Part shown: piece after piece, positions 57,385 to 64,000 of the stretch
How the letters are laid out: every line of letters begins with the position of its first letter
How positions within the stretch are numbered: position 1 is the stretch's first letter
Assembly: GCF_014646015.1 (NCBI RefSeq)
Contig: NZ_BMMQ01000002.1
Span: 372,277 to 436,276 of the forward strand
Direction of reading: 5' to 3'
DNA from: Microbacterium nanhaiense
GTDB lineage: Bacteria > Actinomycetota > Actinomycetes > Actinomycetales > Microbacteriaceae
DNA length: 64,000 nucleotides
The notes under the pieces: model-generated
The model's database searches: none
Seen by the model: the letters and a program-made list of their open reading frames with translations, nothing else
What the model was told of the DNA's origin: nothing
Position numbers and translations under genes: made by a program

Positions 57385-58638
57385 ATGCCACATGCCCTCG
57401 GCGCCACCGTCCGCGCTGACTTCCCGTTCTTCGCGGCGCACCCCTCGACCGTCTATCTCGACACGGGCGCGACGAGCCAGCGACCTGCGCGCGTGATCGA
57501 TGCCGAAGCGGAGTTCGTGCGGCGCGACTACGCGGCCGTGCACCGCGGATCCTCGATGGCGACGGGCGAGGCCACGTGGGCCTTCGAGAGCGCGCGCGAA
57601 CGCGTCGCCGCCTTCGTGGGCGCCGGTGAGCGCGAGATCGTCTGGACGCAGAATGCAACGGACGCCCTGAACATGATCGCGCTGGGTATGGCTGACGCGT
57701 CGATGGGGCTCGGCGACGAGCGATTCGCGCTGCAGGCGGGCGACGAGATCGTCATCACCGAGGCAGAGCACCACGCGAACCTTATTCCCTGGCAGCGGCT
57801 GGCCGCGAAGACCGGGGCGGTGCTGCGGTGGGCAAGCGTCGACGAGCGCGGCCTCTGGACGCTCGACGGCATTCGTGAGCTCGTGGGTGAGAAGACCCGC
57901 GTGATCGCGTTCGCGCACGTGTCGAACGTGACGGGGCAGATCGCGCCCGTCGCGGACATCGTGGAGCTCGCTCGGGGCGTCGGAGCCGTCACGGTGCTCG
58001 ATGCCTGCCAGTCGGCGCCACACATGCCGCTCGATCTTCATGACCTCGGGGTGGATTTCGCGGCGTTCTCCGCCCACAAGATGCTCGGACCGACCGGAAT
58101 CGGCGCGCTATACGGTCGGGCGGAGCTGCTCGACCTGCTTCCGCCGGTGCGCACTGGCGGATCCATGATCACCGTCGTCTCGATGGAGGCGGCCGAGTTC
58201 CTCCCAGCGCCGAATCGCTTCGAGGCCGGCACGCAGGCCGTGAGTCAGGCCGTCGGCTTCGCTGCCGCGGTGGAGTACCTCGATGGCCTCGGGATGGCGG
58301 CCGTGGCGTCGCACGAGCACGAGATCGCGCAGGCGCTCGTCGACGTCGTCGAACGGACGCCGGGCGTTCGCCTGATCGGACCCGCCGCGGGGGAATACAG
58401 GGCGGCGCTCGCGAGTTTCATCGTCGACGGCGTGCACGCGCACGACGTCGGCCAGTTCCTCGACGATCGGGGAATCACGGTGCGCACGGGACACCACTGC
58501 GCGCAGCCCCTCCACCGGGCGCTGGGAACGGCGTCGTCGACGCGCGCGAGCGCCGGCGTCTACTCGACGCTCGACGACGTGGCGGCGTTCGGCGCCGCGC
58601 TGGCAGAAGTACGCGATTTCTTTGGAGCGGATCGATGA
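57385..58638 (+). CDS. sufS: SufS-type cysteine desulfurase
   Basis: A 417-residue PLP enzyme giving sulfur for Fe-S clusters. It has EAEHHANLIPW, the PLP lysine in SAHKMLGPTGIG, and the catalytic cysteine in TGHHCAQPL (near 372). The start at 57385 has GATGGAG nine bases upstream; an ATG at 57373 adds four residues. Coupled to sufU by ATGA. Confidence 0.93.
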   Translation: MPHALGATVRADFPFFAAHPSTVYLDTGATSQRPARVIDAEAEFVRRDYAAVHRGSSMATGEATWAFESARERVAAFVGAGEREIVWTQNATDALNMIALGMADASMGLGDERFALQAGDEIVITEAEHHANLIPWQRLAAKTGAVLRWASVDERGLWTLDGIRELVGEKTRVIAFAHVSNVTGQIAPVADIVELARGVGAVTVLDACQSAPHMPLDLHDLGVDFAAFSAHKMLGPTGIGALYGRAELLDLLPPVRTGGSMITVVSMEAAEFLPAPNRFEAGTQAVSQAVGFAAAVEYLDGLGMAAVASHEHEIAQALVDVVERTPGVRLIGPAAGEYRAALASFIVDGVHAHDVGQFLDDRGITVRTGHHCAQPLHRALGTASSTRASAGVYSTLDDVAAFGAALAEVRDFFGADR

Positions 58639-59075
58639 GCAACGCGCTCGAGCAGATGTACCAGGAGCTGATCCTGGACCACGCCAAGTCACCGGAGGGC
58701 AAGGGCGACCCGTCGGTGCACCCGTTCACGCACCACGAGCTGAACCCCTCCTGCGGCGATGAGATCACGCTCGGCATCACTGTCGAGGACGGCCGGATTG
58801 CCGGGCTCGCCTGGGACGGCGACGGATGCAGCATCTCGATGTCGTCGGCATCGATCATGAGCGAACTGCTCGAGGGGGCCACGCGTGAGGACGCGTTGCG
58901 CCGCATCGACGAGTTCCGCGAAATGATGCGATCGCGCGGTGCGGTTGCGCCGACGGAGGAGCTCGGCGACGCGGCGGCGTTCCAGAACACCGCCAAGTAC
59001 GTGATGCGGATCAAGTGCGCGATGCTCGCGTGGGTTGCGCTCGAGGCCGACGTGCGCGCGTCACTCGTCGCCTGA
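58635..59075 (+). CDS. sufU: SufU-type sulfur transfer / scaffold protein
   Basis: A 146-residue zinc protein that takes sulfur from SufS. The ligands are C in NPSCGD (about 40), C in GDGCSIS (about 66) and C in IKCAMLAW (about 130). Overlaps sufS by four bases. Confidence 0.93.
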   Translation: MSNALEQMYQELILDHAKSPEGKGDPSVHPFTHHELNPSCGDEITLGITVEDGRIAGLAWDGDGCSISMSSASIMSELLEGATREDALRRIDEFREMMRSRGAVAPTEELGDAAAFQNTAKYVMRIKCAMLAWVALEADVRASLVA

Positions 59076-59081
59076 CGCGGC

Positions 59082-59930
59082 TCACACCCCGGGCAGGCGC
59101 AGCATGATCTCCTGGGCGGTGCTCGCGACCAGCGCGCCGTCCTGCGTGTAGAAGCGGCCGGTGTTCATGCCGCGGCCGCCCTGCGTTGACGGCGATTCGT
59201 TGACGTACAGGAGCCACTCGTCGACGCGCGCGAAGCGGTGCCACCAGATGGCGTGATCGAGGCTCGCCGACTTGATGCCGGGCACGCGCCAGGTGACGCC
59301 GTTCGCGCGCAGTGACGGCTCCTGGATTGAGAAATCACTCATGTAGGCGAGGACGGCGCGGTGGAGGGCCGGGTCGTCCGCGAGCGGCTCGCGCACCCGC
59401 ATCCAGGTCGCCTGAGTTCCGGATCCGTCGGCCGGCAACGGGATGCGCCTGGCCTCGATCGGGTTCGAGCGCAGCAGGAAGAAGGAACCGGCCATGTCGT
59501 CGCTCGGGTCGATGTCGTCGGGCCCCGGGACGCGGGGCGCGGGCATCTGGTGATCGAGGCCGGAGTCGTCGGTCTGGAACGAGATGATGCCGCTGAAGAT
59601 GGGTGTGCCGTTCTGGTAGGCCTGCACCCGCCGGCGAGAGAATGACCGTCCGTCGTGGATCCGGTCGACGGCGAAGGTGATCGGGAGGTTCAGGTCGCCC
59701 GGCCGTAGGAAATAGCCGTGCATCGAGTGCGGGATGTGCCCCTCCGTGACGGTCGCGGCGGCGGCCACGACGCACTGCGACACCACCTGTCCGCCGTATA
59801 CGCGGCCCGTGGGGATGGGGTGGGAGCCGCCGACGAAGATGTCCTCGCTCGTGCGGGCGCCCGTGTCCTCCAGCCGCAGCACCTTCAGCATCATCTCGAC
59901 GGGCTTGTTCAGATCGATCTCGAGGGTCAC
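59082..59930 (-). CDS. tesB: Acyl-CoA thioesterase II
   Basis: A 282-residue double hotdog enzyme that hydrolyses acyl-CoA. Motifs: GGSHPIPTGRVYGGQVVSQ, HSMHGYFLRPGD, and DGRSFSRRRVQAYQNG in the first half, and SLDHAIWWHRFARVDEWLLY in the second. The GTG start at 59930 is six bases from a -10, so the message is probably leaderless. Confidence 0.92.
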   Translation of the reverse strand: MTLEIDLNKPVEMMLKVLRLEDTGARTSEDIFVGGSHPIPTGRVYGGQVVSQCVVAAAATVTEGHIPHSMHGYFLRPGDLNLPITFAVDRIHDGRSFSRRRVQAYQNGTPIFSGIISFQTDDSGLDHQMPAPRVPGPDDIDPSDDMAGSFFLLRSNPIEARRIPLPADGSGTQATWMRVREPLADDPALHRAVLAYMSDFSIQEPSLRANGVTWRVPGIKSASLDHAIWWHRFARVDEWLLYVNESPSTQGGRGMNTGRFYTQDGALVASTAQEIMLRLPGV

Positions 59931-59935
59931 GTGCC

Positions 59936-59942
59936 TAGTCTA
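59936..59942. promoter_or_regulatory. Overlapping divergent -10 elements, both leaderless
   Basis: TAGTCT (plus, 59936-59941) and TAGACT (minus, 59942-59937) share five bases. Each start codon is six or seven bases away, and there is no room for ribosome sites in the 18-base gap. Both genes would thus be leaderless and driven from one melted core. Confidence 0.6.
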
Positions 59943-59948
59943 GAAACG

Positions 59949-60611
59949 ATGAGTGAGCGACTGGTGATGGCGGATCCCGAATCTGCGCGTGATGTGTTGA
60001 CCTTCGCGGGGCGCGCATCCCGTGCCGGAGAGGACGGTGTGCGGATCCAGGCGGCCGCGGGGACGCTCGTGATGACGGCCGCGGCGCTCGCGCCGCGAGG
60101 CTTGTTGGACCGGACGCCCACGGTGCTCGCGATGCGCATGTTGCGCGCGGATCCGCAGCTTCAGTGCGATTTCGTCGTCGCGTCGCTCGAGGCGGGAGGC
60201 GAACCGCAGAGCCTGACGCTGCCGGATGAGGCGATCTCGCCGGCCTGGGCCGGGGTGGCGCCGCCACGCGCGGGATGGGCGGACGCGGGCGAGATCGACG
60301 CGGCAACCCTGGCGAACAGGGCTCAGTGGGGTATCGCCGCCGTCGCGCACCAGCTCCCGGATAGCCCGGGCGAGGACGCTGTGCGGGCCGTACGGGGATC
60401 GGTATGGGGACAGCCCGACGAAGATCTGCTGGGCCTGCCCCTCGGCGTCGCCTTTGCGGCCTTCACCTTTGGTTTCGTCTCGGGTGAGGAGCGGGCGCGT
60501 GTATTCACGGCCGGACGATGGACGCGCGTCTCGCTCGCGCGAGGCCACGTACTCTCGCGCGGCCCCGCCGTGAGCGGGCTGACACCGGTGCGACCCACCG
60601 GGACGGCGTAA
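59949..60611 (+). CDS. Actinobacterial protein of unknown function
   Basis: A 220-residue alanine-rich protein with no signal peptide. It contains DPESARDVLTFAGRAS, VLAMRMLRADP and a C-terminal FTFGFVSGEERARVFTAGRWTRVSLARGHVL. No enzyme motif is recognised. It shares its promoter region with tesB. The 148 bases after it hold no gene. Confidence 0.7.
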   Translation: MSERLVMADPESARDVLTFAGRASRAGEDGVRIQAAAGTLVMTAAALAPRGLLDRTPTVLAMRMLRADPQLQCDFVVASLEAGGEPQSLTLPDEAISPAWAGVAPPRAGWADAGEIDAATLANRAQWGIAAVAHQLPDSPGEDAVRAVRGSVWGQPDEDLLGLPLGVAFAAFTFGFVSGEERARVFTAGRWTRVSLARGHVLSRGPAVSGLTPVRPTGTA

Positions 60612-60759
60612 CTGGAGCGTTCGCGACCGCGGTGCGGTCTCCTCGGCTCGTGGGCTCGTCGTCGGGTGCCGACGGAGACCTGCGTCGCGGGTGGATGCGG
60701 GGCACCCTCGATCGTCGCGATCGATGCCGTGTGCGACCGCCGAGGAGCAGGCGTGCCGG

Positions 60760-62328
60760 CTAGTCGGAGATCCATGGCGGTGGGTCGGGTCGGTCCTCGG
60801 CGCGGGCTGGTGCCGGACCCCATGGGGAGGACGCCGGGTTCGGTTCGACTGTGGGTTCTTCCCGGAAGTACACCCGGCTCGGTGGCTCGGTCTCGTATAC
60901 GGCCCCGGACGGGCTCGTCCACTCGATGACCCCGTCGTCAAGTTGCTTCATCTGCCAGTCGGACTGGTGCTTCATCACGTGGTGCGCCTCGCAGAGACAC
61001 GCGAGGTTAGACATCGTCGTTCGGCCACCTTCGGCGAAGGCATGCGTGTGGTCGATGTCGGTGCGGCGTGCGGGGGTGGTGCAGCCGGGGAACCGGCAGG
61101 TGAGGTCTCGTCCGATGAGGGCGCGTTTCTGCCAGGCGGTGGGCCGGTAGTGGTCGATGTGTTCGACGATGCCGGTGCCTGGCCGGTAGAAGAGCCTGTC
61201 CCACCCCGGTGAGGCACCGGCGAGGTGTCGGGCGGTGTCGGGGGAGATGAGGGTTCCGGCGTCGAGCCAGGCGGTCCCGTCGTCGGGGTCGAGGATCATG
61301 GTCGCGGGGATCGTGATCTGCACCTCGGCGCGGATGTGGGTGAGGGTCTCGGTGGTGCCGGCCCGGTGGAGGTCGTGTCCGGTGGGTTCGGCGCCGAGGA
61401 GGAGATCGATGAACAAGTCGGTGCGGAGCTGATCGAGGGAGCGGTGATCAGTCGCTGCCGTCACAGCCTCCGGGGTGAGAGCGCCCGCGCGCGCTCCGCC
61501 AGTGCTGGTTTCGGGCACGGTGCCATCGGCAGCAGCATCGCCGCCGCCGGCCGCGACGTCGCCGGCCGCGCGGGAGCCCCGCACATCCCGGCACGCACAC
61601 CCCTCCACGACACACTCCGCACCCACGCCATGCCCGACCGTCCGCCGGTACTGTTCCCGCACCCCGGCCCGGTCGTGTTTCACGGTCTTCGCGAGTCTCG
61701 TCAACCGGTCATACACTGCGTGAAGTTCCAGGGACGGCCCGTTCATGCGCAGTGCGCTCATGCCGTCGTCGAGGTCGGTGATCGACACGAACCGTCGCTC
61801 CCGGGCACGCTGATGTCGTTCCCGGGGTGAGAGGTCGGCCATCTCCGCGGCCCGTTTCTTCGCCACCCGAGACAGCTCACCCGGCGTCATGGTCTCCGCA
61901 ACCGGAACCGTGGCAGAGTCGAACGCCGCCCGCGCGTCCGGGTGAAGCGCGCCCCCGGCATCGGTGATCACCCGTGCGTGCTTCGCGGAGATCGTGCCGC
62001 TCGCGAGCGCGTCGAACGTCGCCGGGAACCGCAACGTCAGGGTTTCGGCGTCTTCCATGGCGTGTTTCGCGGCGACGGGATGCGTGTGGGTGGCGGCGGC
62101 GATGTCCGCGGCCATCGCGCGGCGGGCGTAGTCGATGCCGTCCCGGTTCGGGGAACGTTCCCCGGAGGCGTGGGCGATGCCGGCGAGGCGGGTGAGGCTG
62201 CGGGCTTTGAGGGCTTCGAGGCGGGCGATGGCCCGGTCGTAGCGGGCGATGTCGCCCACGAGCAGGGCCGTGACCATGCGCTCTACCGGGTCGAGCCCGG
62301 TGAGCGAGGAAGCGGCGTCGCTTGTCAT
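60760..62328 (-). CDS. DUF222 / HNH endonuclease-domain protein (13E12-like)
   Basis: A 522-residue protein of the family that is multi-copy in actinobacteria. DUF222 helices cover about 1-330, and the HNH motif is in CRFPGCTTPARRTDIDHTHAFAEGG with HHVMKH (about 430-475). A -10 TAGCCT (62340-62335) six bases before the ATG points to a leaderless message. Function unclear; the family may derive from mobile elements. Confidence 0.88.
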   Translation of the reverse strand: MTSDAASSLTGLDPVERMVTALLVGDIARYDRAIARLEALKARSLTRLAGIAHASGERSPNRDGIDYARRAMAADIAAATHTHPVAAKHAMEDAETLTLRFPATFDALASGTISAKHARVITDAGGALHPDARAAFDSATVPVAETMTPGELSRVAKKRAAEMADLSPRERHQRARERRFVSITDLDDGMSALRMNGPSLELHAVYDRLTRLAKTVKHDRAGVREQYRRTVGHGVGAECVVEGCACRDVRGSRAAGDVAAGGGDAAADGTVPETSTGGARAGALTPEAVTAATDHRSLDQLRTDLFIDLLLGAEPTGHDLHRAGTTETLTHIRAEVQITIPATMILDPDDGTAWLDAGTLISPDTARHLAGASPGWDRLFYRPGTGIVEHIDHYRPTAWQKRALIGRDLTCRFPGCTTPARRTDIDHTHAFAEGGRTTMSNLACLCEAHHVMKHQSDWQMKQLDDGVIEWTSPSGAVYETEPPSRVYFREEPTVEPNPASSPWGPAPARAEDRPDPPPWISD

Positions 62329-62402
62329 ATTCCCAGGCTAGAAACAACCTCTGACAAACGAACCCTCGCTCCACCGAAAAAGCGAAGAAAGATTCGAAAG
62401 TT

Positions 62403-62798
62403 CTACGCGTCGAAGGAGTTCACGAGGGAGTGCGCCGCGCGATCGAGATAATCCCACAGCACGTCGCGATGCATCGGTGACAACCCCGCCTCGTCGACCG
62501 CGGTACGCATGCAGGCCAGCCAGCGGTCGCGGGCATCCGGGTTCACCTTGTAGGGCATGTGCCGCATACGCAGGCGCGGATGGCCGCGCGTCTCGCTGTA
62601 CGTCGTCGGCCCACCCCAGTACTGTTCGAGGAACAACAGCAGCCGCTCCGCCGCGGGCCCGAGGTCTTCCTCGGGGTACATCGGCTTCAGCACCTCGTCG
62701 CGCGCGACCTCGCGGTAGAACGCGTCGACAATGCGCCGGAATGTCGGGCGGCCGCCCACCTCCTCGTAGAAGGTGGGCGAACCGTCCGAGGGGCGCAT
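62403..62798 (-). CDS. glbO: Group II truncated haemoglobin
   Basis: A 131-residue globin: [45 protein letters not shown], and [15 protein letters not shown] with the proximal histidine in LRMRHMP. A conserved W (about 117) follows. Starts one base after the pepN stop, so the two are co-transcribed. Confidence 0.93.
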   Translation of the reverse strand: MRPSDGSPTFYEEVGGRPTFRRIVDAFYREVARDEVLKPMYPEEDLGPAAERLLLFLEQYWGGPTTYSETRGHPRLRMRHMPYKVNPDARDRWLACMRTAVDEAGLSPMHRDVLWDYLDRAAHSLVNSFDA

Positions 62799-62799
62799 G

Positions 62800-64000
62800 T
62801 CAGTCTTCCTCGGCGTCGCGCGCCTGCGCCGTCAGCGCGCGCTCGACGCCCGCGAGGTTCTCCGCCACGATGCGTCGGAGCGCCGCCGGAGCCTCGGAGT
62901 TGTCCGCCAGCCACTGGCGCGTGACGTCGCGCAGCTCGACGTTCGCAAGCGGGGCCGGGTAGAGCAGCTCCACAAGGTACGACGCGATCTGGAAGGTGCG
63001 CTCGTTCCACACGCGCAGCAGCATGTCGAAGTAGCGCGTGACGAAATCGTTCAGATCCTCGCGCGTGGCCGGATTGACGATGCCGGCCGCCGCCGAACGA
63101 AGGACGGTGTTCGGGACCGAGTTCGTGTCGACGAGCGCAGACCACTCGATCAGCTTGCTCTCGACGCCGGGAAGGGAGGCGCGGGCCTGCGCGGCCATCT
63201 CCGCGCCCTTCGACGTGTTGTCCGCCTCGAGGGCGGCCGCGATGTCGTCTCGCGTGACCTTGCCACCCGCGGCGAGGGACACGAGAAGCTGCCACGACAG
63301 GTCCTGGTCGATCTCGAGTCCCTCGAGCACCGTCCGTCCGTCGCGCAGCGCCGCGACGCGCTCCCAGTGCGCAACGCGCGAGGCGGCCTGCGCGAAGGCG
63401 GTGGCGAGCTGCAGCTGCATGTCGCTACCCGCGGCGGATCCGGTCAGCAGGTTCCAGAGTCCATCGGCGACCTGCGCGCGCGCGAAGTCGCGGTTCTCGG
63501 GATCCGTGTACGAATTCGCCGCGAGGCGCACCTGCGCGAGCGTGGTGCGGATGGTCGTCGACTCGGTCTCCGAACCGAGGCCCGCCAGCACGAGCTGGAT
63601 GTAGTCGCGGGCGGCCATCTCGCCGTCGCGGGTCATGTCCCACGCCGCGCCCCACACAAGCGAGCGCGCCAGCGGATCCTCGATCGCCGAGATGTGCGAG
63701 ATCGCCGTCTCGAGGCTCTGCGGATCGAGGCGGATCTTCGCGTAGGCGAGGTCGCCGTCGTTCAGAAGCACGAGCGCCGGGCGCTCGGCGCCGACGAGCT
63801 CCGGAATCTCGGTGAGGTCGCCGTCGATGTCGACCTCGACCTCGCGGGTGCGCACCAGCGAGCCGCCCTGAAGCTCGTAGAACCCGATACCCATGCGGTG
63901 GGGACGGATCGTCGGGTAATCGGCGGGCGCGGTCTGCAGCACGGCGAAGCGCGTGATCTTCCCGTCGACGTCCGTGTCGATGACGGGGGAGAGCGTGTTG
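62800..64000 (-). CDS. pepN: Aminopeptidase N, C-terminal part (cut by the window edge)
   Basis: The C-terminal 400 residues of an M1 aminopeptidase, including the ERAP1-like helical repeat domain (for example [22 protein letters not shown] and [18 protein letters not shown]). The catalytic HEXXH domain lies beyond position 64000. The frame is open to the window end. The gene precedes the globin gene. Confidence 0.9.
   Translation of the reverse strand, partial: NTLSPVIDTDVDGKITRFAVLQTAPADYPTIRPHRMGIGFYELQGGSLVRTREVEVDIDGDLTEIPELVGAERPALVLLNDGDLAYAKIRLDPQSLETAISHISAIEDPLARSLVWGAAWDMTRDGEMAARDYIQLVLAGLGSETESTTIRTTLAQVRLAANSYTDPENRDFARAQVADGLWNLLTGSAAGSDMQLQLATAFAQAASRVAHWERVAALRDGRTVLEGLEIDQDLSWQLLVSLAAGGKVTRDDIAAALEADNTSKGAEMAAQARASLPGVESKLIEWSALVDTNSVPNTVLRSAAAGIVNPATREDLNDFVTRYFDMLLRVWNERTFQIASYLVELLYPAPLANVELRDVTRQWLADNSEAPAALRRIVAENLAGVERALTAQARDAEED

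Overview
The window reads as a high-GC actinobacterial chromosome, most likely Microbacteriaceae and possibly Microbacterium (an inference from gene content, codon use and many leaderless promoters; no 16S is present). The left three quarters (1 to about 49.44 kb) are the right-hand part of an integrative and conjugative element (ICE) that ends at the 3' end of a tRNA-His(GTG) gene. The rest (about 49.44-64 kb) is ordinary chromosome. The left end of the ICE lies outside the window.

ICE layout. (1) 47-3595, minus: MobF relaxase-helicase TraA. (2) 3.7-15.4 kb, minus: a defence island transcribed towards traA. In transcription order it holds a small HTH protein, a PLD/SNF2 helicase, a DUF4391 protein, a type III-like methyltransferase (Mod), a type III-like restriction helicase-nuclease (Res), a PD-(D/E)XK nuclease and a Ser/Thr kinase. 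The first five are translationally coupled or nearly so. (3) 15.5-18.6 kb, minus: control cassette of XRE repressor, ImmA-type protease, DUF6545 membrane protein and alpha/beta hydrolase. (4) 18.61-18.94 kb: a divergent control region with five GCATGCTC-type palindromes at about 22-bp or 45-bp spacing. (5) 18.9-34.1 kb, plus: ArdC-like antirestriction protein, primase-polymerase, DUF2637 membrane protein, two small unknowns, ParB-like protein, and a mating-pair apparatus (TcpC/VirB8-like, M23/Slt cell-wall hydrolase, two DUF6112 proteins, TrbL/VirB6-like, SCO6880 family, VirB4-like ATPase). Two insertions interrupt this operon: a VOC plus TipA-type MerR cassette, and a reverse-strand EcsC-like gene.

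(6) 34.3-43.8 kb: metal cargo. CmtR plus a CDF pump, a CsoR-box-controlled CopB-type ATPase, DUF6153, DUF305 and CueP proteins, then a minus-strand arsenic operon (trxB, trxA, acr3, arsR-arsC fusion, arsC, arsC1-like). (7) 44.0-47.6 kb, plus: VirD4/TraG coupling protein, SSB-like protein, DUF4913 and a small unknown. (8) 47.76-49.50 kb: a large serine recombinase whose last codons run antisense into tRNA-His and whose 3' coding region doubles as the intrinsic terminator of that tRNA.

Chromosomal part: tRNA-His, orn, tRNA-Arg(TCT), ssb, ettA, a quaternary-amine ABC transporter operon with two tandem binding proteins, sufS-sufU, tesB divergent from an unknown gene over one shared promoter core, a DUF222/HNH protein, a truncated haemoglobin and the C-terminal part of an aminopeptidase N.

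As a whole, the ICE joins conjugation, a repressor-protease switch, antirestriction, restriction-type defence and resistance to cadmium/zinc, copper and arsenic. The best candidates for undescribed biology are the seven-gene defence island, the 22-bp operator array, and the integrase/attachment/terminator overlap at tRNA-His.
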